Source: Planctomycetia bacterium
Lineage (GTDB): Bacteria > Planctomycetota > Phycisphaerae > Phycisphaerales > SM1A02
Assembly (NCBI GenBank): GCA_005799205.1
Contig: SYHM01000057.1
Location: 1-6,373 of the forward strand
Direction of reading: 5' to 3'
DNA: 6,373 bases
Part shown: in pieces, positions 1 to 5,230 of the stretch
Layout: each line of letters opens with the position of its first letter
Numbering within the stretch: position 1 is the stretch's first letter
Made by a program: the position numbers and the translations under genes
Notes under the pieces: model-generated
Database searches by the model: none
Seen by the model: only the letters and a program-made list of their open reading frames with translations
Told to the model about the DNA's origin: nothing

Positions 1-48
1 CATAAGGCTGTGCAGCACCGCCTCCACCGCCCGTGCGGTAGTGATCAT
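1..48 (-). CDS. Possible start of a further gene downstream of the minor-pilin operon (partial, runs off the left edge)
   Basis: After the TAA of the H-like pilin gene, a minus-strand ATG at 48-46 opens a frame that stays open to the window edge. It reads MITTARAVEAVLHSLM, a helix-like start with GC-rich third codon positions like its neighbours. A competing frame from GTG at 61-59 is also open and reads MPIVNDHYRT followed by a glycine run. Neither start has a clear Shine-Dalgarno sequence. The gap to the upstream gene is only about 15 bases, so a fifth operon member is plausible. With 16 codons the product cannot be recognised, and this could also simply be non-coding. Confidence 0.3.
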   Translation of the reverse strand, partial: MITTARAVEAVLHSLM

Positions 49-63
49 TGACAATCGGCACAC

Positions 64-537
64 TTATGGCAATCCAATCGCATTTTCGAGGCGGATTTGT
101 CCCGAAGTCGGCTGTAGAACAAGGTCGACTCGCTCTTGTCCTCCTTCGGTCGAGAGGTGGATGCGTGGCTCAGGAGCATCGAGTCCGATGTTGAGCGCAC
201 CTGCGTGATTGAATGGAATTCCGCCAACTGGGACGTCGCTCACGCTCACTTTGACTCCCGTTGCTTCGGAGAAGCTGCTGTTTGTGAACCGCACAGTGCC
301 GCCATCGGGGGGACCATCGATGACGTATCCATCGGCTAAGAACTGGATGGTCGCTGGATTGGATGGATTTGCAATCGTCCATGCTTGCGCATACTGAATG
401 TCAGCCCAGAGGCGGTGCTTGGCCGCAGAGAGACGACCTGCATCGTGGTCCGAGAACATCGGCATGGCGAGCATGACAAGGATGGTCACGATGATCATGG
501 CAATGATGAGTTCAATCAGGGTGAATGCGCGTCGCAT
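64..537 (-). CDS. GspH/FimU-like minor prepilin (prepilin-type N-terminal cleavage/methylation domain)
   Basis: This 157-residue protein is a type IV pilin-like subunit, probably the H-type (GspH/FimU) member of the tip complex, anchored in the inner membrane until assembly. It begins MRRA^FTLIEL: a four-residue basic leader, Ala at -1, Phe at +1 and Glu at +5. A hydrophobic helix follows to about residue 26 with the usual proline after it (AMP). The C-terminal half (about 105-150) has a glycine-rich, beta-strand pattern ending in a PTSGQIRL segment, as is typical of GspH C-termini. The ATG at 537 is well fixed, because an in-frame TGA lies four codons upstream and a GAGAAAG ribosome-binding-like stretch precedes it. 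It is the last clear gene of the leftward operon, 20 bases after the K-like gene. The family call is strong; the H-type assignment rests on size, C-terminal shape and operon company. Confidence 0.88.
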   Translation of the reverse strand: MRRAFTLIELIIAMIIVTILVMLAMPMFSDHDAGRLSAAKHRLWADIQYAQAWTIANPSNPATIQFLADGYVIDGPPDGGTVRFTNSSFSEATGVKVSVSDVPVGGIPFNHAGALNIGLDAPEPRIHLSTEGGQERVDLVLQPTSGQIRLENAIGLP

Positions 538-557
538 GGTGCTTTCTCAAAGTGGGG

Positions 558-2327
558 TTAGAACTCGATCTGAATGCGAGTTGGAATCTGCTGCGTCCCA
601 CCACGAGGTGGAGGCGCTCCTTCGGTCATTCCGGTGATGTCATCGAGGGCGTGGTCATAGAAGAAACTCGCGGTGTCACGGAGAATCACATGGTTTGCAG
701 CGATGCGACCGTAGATCTCGGTCGTTCCACGCAGAATGACTGGATTTGTCGGCATGTAGATCGAACCGACCACACAGGTCGACGCGAAGTCCCAGATGAA
801 GATGCTTGAAAGGAAGGCCGGATCGGGATAGATGCGAATGCGCCAGGGTTCGATGTATTGGGGCTCCTCGGGTGCGAACGTCGAGCACGCACTGGCCGCC
901 CACTGATTCATCCACTTCTTTCGATGAGGATCGCCAGCAGCGAGTGCGGGGTTGCTCTCACTTGTGCATGTGTATTCCTTGCCGATCCAAGAGTTGTTCA
1001 TCACGAGGTCGTACGCGACAAAGAGCAACAACTGCGAGTTCTCTTTCAGCTCGATCGATGAATTCGAGAGATCAAGACTCTTGGCGTCGAGGTCAAGCCA
1101 CATGCGTGCCTTCATCACGATCTTGACGTTGCCGTCGATGATGAGTTTGCTGTTGCTGAGCGTGAACTTGTCATCCACGCGGTAGACCCCGCTCTTGAGC
1201 GTGATCGTCGAGTTGTTGAGAATCTTGAGATCACCTCCGCCAATGGGGAATCCAAAGAACTCGAGGCACTTCACTCGAATTGGATTCAGCGTCAGCGTCT
1301 GTCCGGAGTACGTCTTGTTGCCGGAGTAGGTGGTACCTGGAATGAATGATGGTTCGTTCGGCGGTGTCGGCATGCGAATCGACTCGCCCGCCGAGAGACG
1401 TACCTGCTCGATCTCATCAGCGCTTCCACCCGTGACTGTCACGCTCTCGGCATTGCTCGGGTAGTACAGATACGCCTGTTTTGTCGCGAAATCTGCGGAC
1501 TCCTGCCACGAGGCCCCGGCGACCGGATCGCCACCAAGAAACTTAAAGACTGTGGGAACGCCTGCAACGGTGATTCCCGCATATCCAGCGCGCGAGGCAC
1601 GGCGAACAAGCGCATCGTTTGCAGTGATTGCACTCGCGAGCGTGGCGTAGCTGCCAGGAATCTCGTACGCCTGATCCTCGAAGTACGCAGCTTCTTCCAA
1701 GTGGACGCCTTCGTTACCCCACCATGTGGTCATCGCTTGCGTGCCGAGGTTGATCGGGTACTTGAGCGAACTCTTCGGCGACTTTTCCCAGCGACCGACA
1801 AAGTTCGACCCCTCCAGTCGAAACAACTTGTTGGCGAAGATCGCGTACTGCCCCTTGATCAAACTCTGCAGACTCATCTGCGCGCTCATCTGGTAACTCG
1901 TCTCTCCAACAGTCACGGTGATGTTTGCCTGAAACTCTGTTGTCGAGATCGTCGGAGGAACCCCTGTGGCAAGGTCTGCCACCGTCACATTCAGCGTTGC
2001 GCCGTTGATTTGGTAGTTCGTGAGGAGGGTTCCATCGGACAATTGAGCGCGCCACTGTGACGCGATCGTCGCATCGGGCTGGCAGAAGATGGCGGCGAGC
2101 ACTTCGCGCGAGATCGCCAATCCTTCGGCGGCTGCGAGGCGCGCGCGCGCTGCCTCTCCCATGCTGCGTCCCACGAGCACACTTCGGTCGCGAGACTTCA
2201 CGAACGCTGTTCCTGCGGTGGCGGCCACACCAAGGGCGAAGATCGCCATCAAGAGCGCAGCACCGCGGCGCGCCCCTGCGCGAAGGCCCTTCGTCGTGCG
2301 ACGTGTGGACAGGGGACGACTCATCAT
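558..2327 (-). CDS. PilX/GspK-like large minor pilin with a beta-helix-type C-terminal domain
   Basis: This 589-residue protein probably acts as the K/X-type subunit at the filament tip. Residues 20-43 read RRG^AALLMAIF and continue hydrophobic: a basic leader, Gly at -1 and a single membrane helix, with no Glu at +5 (Met instead). Lack of Glu5 is a known trait of GspK pseudopilins. The following AAAEGLAISR segment (66-75) resembles the AAEAGL motif of PilX-like proteins. From about 345 to 562 the chain becomes short repeating beta strands rich in Asn, Ser and Ile (VYRVDDKFTLSNSKLIIDGN, then SIELKENSQLLLFV), then GSIYMPTN, EIYGRIAANHVIL and FFYDHALDD. This resembles the domain I recall as DUF7305, found on PilX-like proteins. 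Five cysteines lie at about 82, 354, 454, 481 and 518. The ATG at 2327 overlaps the J-like stop (ATGA) and has GGAG eight bases upstream. It is much longer than usual GspK (about 300) or PilX (about 200). The domain call is from pattern only. Confidence 0.85.
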   Translation of the reverse strand: MMSRPLSTRRTTKGLRAGARRGAALLMAIFALGVAATAGTAFVKSRDRSVLVGRSMGEAARARLAAAEGLAISREVLAAIFCQPDATIASQWRAQLSDGTLLTNYQINGATLNVTVADLATGVPPTISTTEFQANITVTVGETSYQMSAQMSLQSLIKGQYAIFANKLFRLEGSNFVGRWEKSPKSSLKYPINLGTQAMTTWWGNEGVHLEEAAYFEDQAYEIPGSYATLASAITANDALVRRASRAGYAGITVAGVPTVFKFLGGDPVAGASWQESADFATKQAYLYYPSNAESVTVTGGSADEIEQVRLSAGESIRMPTPPNEPSFIPGTTYSGNKTYSGQTLTLNPIRVKCLEFFGFPIGGGDLKILNNSTITLKSGVYRVDDKFTLSNSKLIIDGNVKIVMKARMWLDLDAKSLDLSNSSIELKENSQLLLFVAYDLVMNNSWIGKEYTCTSESNPALAAGDPHRKKWMNQWAASACSTFAPEEPQYIEPWRIRIYPDPAFLSSIFIWDFASTCVVGSIYMPTNPVILRGTTEIYGRIAANHVILRDTASFFYDHALDDITGMTEGAPPPRGGTQQIPTRIQIEF

Positions 2328-3034
2328 GATCCAGGCTCCGTGCAGATTGGATGTCGATCGAAGAAGGCGAGCGCGCTCTCCATGCGCACATCGCTGCGCA
2401 GTTCGGCATCGCCTTCGAGTGCTACAAATGCGAATTCGGCTCCGATCGAGTGATTTTCACAACATGCGTCGGATTGCCACACGAATCGGGGCGATGCTGA
2501 GACAACTGCTCCATCGAGCGGTGGGGCCAGATGCACCGCGATCGGAGACCTGCGCAGTTGATCGGTGTCGCGTAGTTGCTCGAAGAGGCTGTCCCAGAAC
2601 TCTCGATCCGATGAGAAATAGACCTCACTTTGCCCTGCGGGAACCGCATCGGCCTTCACGGTCCATTCGATGAGCGACCACGATTGGTCAGCCTCCTGTG
2701 CAAACTCAAGCCAGTGCAATTCATCGTCGACGAGATCGATCCGGTCGAATGCAGAATCACTTCCGCTGCCAGATTCCTCGAGTGACTCTGCTGGAAGCCA
2801 TAGCAAGACACGCTGCTCGCTCAGTGCGAGGGTCATTCTCGTCTTGAGACTGAGCAGTCCGAGGTGCGATTGAAGTCCCGCACCGCGCACGATTGCCTCG
2901 CTGCGAAGATCTTGAAGGGCGAGCGCACCAGCCAGTCCATCGATCAGCGCAATCACTGCGGCAGCAATTGCGGTTGTGATCACAGACGCGATCATCAGTT
3001 CAATCAGCGTGAAGGCCCGACGCGTGGTGCTCAT
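2324..3034 (-). CDS. GspJ/PilW-like minor prepilin
   Basis: This 236-residue minor pilin is probably the J/W-type subunit that links the I and K subunits in the tip complex. It begins MSTTRRA^FTLIELMIAS: a seven-residue basic leader, Ala at -1, Phe at +1 and Glu at +5, then an alanine-rich membrane helix to about residue 40. The body contains MTLALSEQRVLLWLP and an acidic stretch around 85-110 (RIDLVDDELHWLEF), a layout familiar from planctomycete PilW/GspJ-like proteins. Adjacent cysteines sit at 191-192 and a third at 231. Its ATG overlaps the I-like stop and its stop overlaps the K-like start, both as ATGA, implying translational coupling. AGGAGG lies 13 bases upstream of the start, rather far. 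The prepilin family is certain; J-type is inferred from gene order and length. Confidence 0.88.
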   Translation of the reverse strand: MSTTRRAFTLIELMIASVITTAIAAAVIALIDGLAGALALQDLRSEAIVRGAGLQSHLGLLSLKTRMTLALSEQRVLLWLPAESLEESGSGSDSAFDRIDLVDDELHWLEFAQEADQSWSLIEWTVKADAVPAGQSEVYFSSDREFWDSLFEQLRDTDQLRRSPIAVHLAPPLDGAVVSASPRFVWQSDACCENHSIGAEFAFVALEGDAELRSDVRMESALAFFDRHPICTEPGS

Positions 3035-3516
3035 GGGGTTACACCAGCCTCCTCGATTGTGCGTGGGCGGAAGCGCTGCAGAGAGACAAGCTGCCTCTCC
3101 TCGCCATTCCAGTGATCGAAGACCGTGACATCGATCAGGTATCCGGCCACGAGCAGCCCAGGAAAGTCAGGCACTGTGAGATTCGCACTCGTCACAACCG
3201 TCCGCCGCCCAAGGCTCGCATACGAACCGCTAAACGTGTCGCCGCTCGCAGACGTCATTGTTCCCGCTGGTTCTGTGACATCGACTGCTGCGATCGATCC
3301 GTATGTTCGCGCGAGATAGTCGCTCACCCGCGATTCAGCCGCTGTTCCGGCGAGGGTGATGGCGAGTGCATCCTCTTGCGCAGCCAGCCCCGCTTGCACA
3401 GTCGACGCCATGATCGCTGCCGAGATCGCCAAGACCATCATGGCGATGAGGCACTCCATGAGAGTCATCGCGCGGCGAGACGACTGAAGATTCCGTTGGT
3501 GCGGGTTCCTTTTCAC
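3031..3516 (-). CDS. GspI/PilV-like minor prepilin (GTG start chosen)
   Basis: First gene of the leftward operon, encoding a minor pilin of the I/V type. From the GTG at 3516 it is 161 residues, beginning MKRNPHQRNLQSSRRA^MTLM with Glu-Cys next: a 16-residue basic leader, Ala at -1, Met at +1 and Glu at +5, then a hydrophobic helix to about residue 40 (LIAMMVLAISAAIMAS). The body is small and beta-rich, ending in a VSLQRFRPRT segment. The same frame stays open upstream to an ATG at 3708 (225 residues) with another ATG at 3648, but those would put the cleavage site behind a leader of 60-80 residues and fill the whole divergent promoter region. The GTG has no good Shine-Dalgarno sequence, so the start is uncertain. 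The stop overlaps the J-like ATG. Confidence 0.82.
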   Translation of the reverse strand: MKRNPHQRNLQSSRRAMTLMECLIAMMVLAISAAIMASTVQAGLAAQEDALAITLAGTAAESRVSDYLARTYGSIAAVDVTEPAGTMTSASGDTFSGSYASLGRRTVVTSANLTVPDFPGLLVAGYLIDVTVFDHWNGEERQLVSLQRFRPRTIEEAGVTP

Positions 3517-3579
3517 ACTCTGAGAGTGGAATTGCCGTGAATCGATGCAACTTCTTCTACCGCAAATGTCACCACGAGA

Positions 3580-3589
3580 ATCTCGAGAT
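3580..3589. repeat. Perfect 10-bp palindrome in the divergent intergenic region
   Basis: ATCTCGAGAT is its own reverse complement. The segment CTCGAGATAAT (3582-3592) recurs with one change as CTCGAGACAAT at 3615-3625, 33 bases on, or about three helical turns. The embedded GATAAT (3587-3592) also resembles a -10 box, but no -35 element is seen at the right distance. It may be a regulator site or chance. Confidence 0.4.
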
Positions 3590-3600
3590 AATTGTGAAGT

Positions 3601-3616
3601 TGGCTTGATTGACGCT
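3601..3616 (+). promoter_or_regulatory. Weak sigma-54-like -24/-12 element ahead of the major prepilin gene
   Basis: TGGCTTGATTGACGCT keeps the GG-N10-GC spacing of sigma-54 promoters. It matches TGGC at -24 and GC-T at -12, but the -12 box lacks the usual TT. Pilin genes in other bacteria, such as pilA of Pseudomonas, are known to be sigma-54 dependent. A start near 3627 would give a leader of about 100 bases before the ATG at 3728. A single partial match in about 200 bases is weak evidence. Confidence 0.2.
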
Positions 3617-3652
3617 CGAGACAATCCGATTGTTCGAATGTCGGACATCGAA
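3617..3652. promoter_or_regulatory. Two adjacent imperfect inverted repeats, candidate operator between the divergent operons
   Basis: The first dyad, 3617-3636, has perfect 6-bp arms ACAATC and GATTGT around C3627, extended by CGA and TCG with one bulged G (3620). The second, 3633-3652 (TTCGAATGTCGGACATCGAA), has 9-bp arms around G3643 with one bulged A. Centres are 16 bases apart. The two share the same design but not the same sequence. They sit between the start of the leftward minor-pilin operon and the rightward pilin gene, where a shared regulator could act on both. Confidence 0.35.
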
Positions 3653-3657
3653 TGTCG
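3634..3657. repeat. 10-bp direct repeat, TCGAATGTCG twice
   Basis: TCGAATGTCG occurs at 3634-3643 and again at 3648-3657, separated by GACA. The pair overlaps the second inverted repeat, so the same bases give both direct and inverted symmetry, as in some operators. Function is unknown. Confidence 0.5.
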
Positions 3658-3713
3658 CTGTCCTGCTCTACACAACACCGGCAACGAGTGCCTCGCACGA
3701 CTTGCCACTGAAT

Positions 3714-3719
3714 GGAAGG
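3714..3719 (+). promoter_or_regulatory. Ribosome binding site of the G-like prepilin gene
   Basis: GGAAGG lies eight bases before the ATG at 3728. It supports that start over an ATG at 3545 in the same frame, which would add 61 residues before the normal prepilin leader. Confidence 0.6.
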
Positions 3720-3727
3720 CTCACACA

Positions 3728-4081
3728 ATGATTGCACGGAACATCAAGCGCGGATTCACACTCATCGAAATTCTGATCGTGGTCGTCATCCTCGGCGTCC
3801 TCGCGGCTCTCGTGGTGCCATCGGTCACCAGCGCACTCGCTGACGCACAGACTGAAGCAGCAGATGCGCGCGGAAGCCAGATTCTCACCATGATCACCCG
3901 CTACAACCAGTTCCTGCCAGGTGGCGGCACTGCGATTGCAACGGCCGACGGAACGATCTCGGCCGCTGACATGGCCAAGTTGTCGACTGCCGGCTACTGC
4001 ACTGCGGAAGACGTTGTCAATCAACTCGACTCAACCAAGGGCTGGAACTTCGCTTCTGGCAAAGTCATCCCACAGCCCTAA
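3728..4081 (+). CDS. GspG/major-pilin-like prepilin
   Basis: This 117-residue prepilin (108 after cleavage) is the best candidate for the main filament subunit. It begins MIARNIKRG^FTLIEILIVV: a nine-residue basic leader, canonical Gly at -1, Phe at +1 and Glu at +5. The helix continues through VILGVLAALVVPSV with the conserved proline at +22, then a polar amphipathic stretch (ALADAQTEAADARGSQ) as in GspG-type helices. The C-terminal domain is small, about 50 residues, with a GGG turn and a single cysteine (residue 91), so no internal disulfide loop like that of type IVa pilins is possible. It stands alone ahead of a strong hairpin and is divergent from the minor-pilin genes. Its short length and classic leader favour the major subunit over a minor one; whether the machine is a type II secretion system or a pilus cannot be told from this gene. 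Confidence 0.9.
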   Translation: MIARNIKRGFTLIEILIVVVILGVLAALVVPSVTSALADAQTEAADARGSQILTMITRYNQFLPGGGTAIATADGTISAADMAKLSTAGYCTAEDVVNQLDSTKGWNFASGKVIPQP

Positions 4082-4138
4082 TCATTGAGCCACGAATTCG
4101 TTGGGTGCCCCGCGGCGGACACCTGACCCTGTAGAGCA

Positions 4139-4177
4139 GCGCGCCGCGGATGGACAGTGCGTCCGTCCGCGGCGCGC
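4139..4177 (+). terminator. Strong GC-rich hairpin between the prepilin gene and pilM (terminator, attenuator or mRNA stabiliser)
   Basis: A 17-base left arm (4139-4155) pairs with a 17-base right arm (4161-4177) around the loop AGTGC. The arms match perfectly apart from one T/G pair, which is a wobble in RNA. Only GGTGTTTG follows, so the U-tract of a classical intrinsic terminator is poor. It lies 57 bases after the prepilin stop and ends 28 bases before the pilM ribosome binding site, leaving little room for a new promoter. Partial termination or 3' end protection of the pilin message are both possible. Confidence 0.65.
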
Positions 4178-4205
4178 GGTGTTTGAAGGGTGATCACAGA
4201 AATCC

Positions 4206-4210
4206 AGGAG
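4206..4210 (+). promoter_or_regulatory. Ribosome binding site fixing the pilM start
   Basis: AGGAG lies six bases before the GTG at 4217. The alternative in-frame GTG at 4190 has a GAAGG stretch almost touching it, too close to work, so 4217 is preferred. Confidence 0.65.
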
Positions 4211-4216
4211 TCTTCA

Positions 4217-5230
4217 GTGTTCAAGTCCCCAAGCCAACGCAACCTGATCGCAGTGGAATTCGGATCGAGTTCCCTCCGCCTCCTACAACTCGCGGGCAAT
4301 TCGGGCCAGCCAGTTGTGCAAGCGGCATGCGCGGTCAGCGGGATGCACTGGAACTCTCACGATACAAACGTCGACGAAGGTACGGTTCGTCGACTCAAGG
4401 ACGCATTGCGCGGGGGCGGATTCTCCGGCCGCGCGTGCGCCTTCGCTCTTCCATCGAAGTCGGTGTTCACCGAGTGCATTGAAGTTCCAACGCTCTCAAC
4501 CGACGAATTGAAGGAGAGTGTCTGGTGGAGCGCGGTCGAACGCCTCGGTGCTGATCGCAGTGACATCGTCGCTGGCCATGTACCGATTCGCGCTGGCACG
4601 CTCGGGGGAACGCGTTCTGAGGTGCTCCTGGTTGCGGCTCGCAAGGCCACCGTCAACCGAGCACTCGCCCTCCTCACGGGAGCGGGACTTGAACCACGCC
4701 GAGCCGAGCTCGGTGCGCTTGCATCGCTTCGCATGGTGTGGAACCAGATGAAGGCTCCCGCCGCAGGCACAAACTTCGCCTTTCTTCATCTCGAGTCAGA
4801 CCACGCAACGCTTGCGGTCCTGAATCAGCATGGATTGCTCTTTCACCGTGCCTTCGCGTGGGAGTCGAGCGCAGACATCAACCCCGATGCGATCCCAGTG
4901 GCTGGCGCAGAAGACGAGTCGCATGCATGGCGTTGGCGCCAAATGGCCGAAGAGATACTGCTCTGCCTGCGACATGTTGAGCGCCGGGCTGGTGGTGCAT
5001 GGCCAGAGTTCATGCTGCTGAGTGGCTCACTCGCTGACGAACCAGGTGTCGCAACGGCGATTCGGTCAGTGTGCGGAGCCGAGACGCGCCTCGTCGAGAG
5101 CCAAACCTTTGTTGATTGGTCGAAGGTGTCACGACCCGCTGGATCCCTCGCTGCGTGGGACACGGCGGTTGCGGCCGCCCTGCCGTGTGAAATCTCGCCA
5201 GTCGCACTGAGTGCTCGGAGGGTCGCATGA
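4217..5230 (+). CDS. pilM: PilM-like cytoplasmic actin-fold assembly protein
   Basis: This 337-residue protein (GTG start) resembles PilM, the cytoplasmic actin-like protein that binds the N-terminal peptide of PilN and links the pilus platform to the assembly ATPase. Visible segments: an N-terminal phosphate-1-like strand IAVEFGSSSLRLLQL (11-25); the family signature around 77-110 (ALPSKSVFTECIEVPTLS, then a WWSAVERL helix); a second strand-turn (FAFLHLESDHATLAVL, 187-202); and a C-terminal EEILLCLRHVERR helix leading to MLLSGSLADEPG (266-277). No signal peptide or membrane helix is seen, consistent with a cytoplasmic protein. The nucleotide-binding motifs look worn: Glu replaces the usual Asp in the first, the second lacks a DxG, and the LSGGG-type loop is LSGSL. 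Its stop overlaps the pilN start (ATGA). The GspL cytoplasmic domain is the alternative relative, but a separate PilN gene follows, which favours PilM. Confidence 0.87.
   Translation: MFKSPSQRNLIAVEFGSSSLRLLQLAGNSGQPVVQAACAVSGMHWNSHDTNVDEGTVRRLKDALRGGGFSGRACAFALPSKSVFTECIEVPTLSTDELKESVWWSAVERLGADRSDIVAGHVPIRAGTLGGTRSEVLLVAARKATVNRALALLTGAGLEPRRAELGALASLRMVWNQMKAPAAGTNFAFLHLESDHATLAVLNQHGLLFHRAFAWESSADINPDAIPVAGAEDESHAWRWRQMAEEILLCLRHVERRAGGAWPEFMLLSGSLADEPGVATAIRSVCGAETRLVESQTFVDWSKVSRPAGSLAAWDTAVAAALPCEISPVALSARRVA

Noticed and set aside
2139..2150. Six GC dinucleotides in a row within the K-like gene, a possible phase-variation tract
   Set aside because: Short, and explained by Arg/Ala codons in a GC-rich gene; six units alone is weak evidence for slippage control.
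1714..2409. Minus-strand frame of 231 residues in another frame of the K-like gene
   Set aside because: Low-complexity Arg/Ser/His composition with no motif; the K-like frame carries the pilin N-terminus and strand pattern and overlaps the J-like gene by ATGA.
2089..2673. Plus-strand frame of 194 residues overlapping the K-like and J-like genes
   Set aside because: Arg-rich, no recognisable domain, and antisense to two well-supported prepilin genes; a shadow of GC-biased codon use.
3587..3592. GATAAT as a sigma-70 -10 box for the pilin gene
   Set aside because: No -35-like hexamer lies 16-18 bases upstream, and the start would be over 120 bases from the ATG; kept only as a remark under the palindrome.
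4101..4130. Possible second hairpin (GGTG ... CACC) before the strong hairpin
   Set aside because: Only four paired bases with a long loop; not distinguishable from chance.
4190..4216. Upstream GTG start for pilM adding nine residues
   Set aside because: Its putative ribosome binding site nearly touches the GTG, whereas the GTG at 4217 has AGGAG at ideal spacing and begins just before the conserved first strand.
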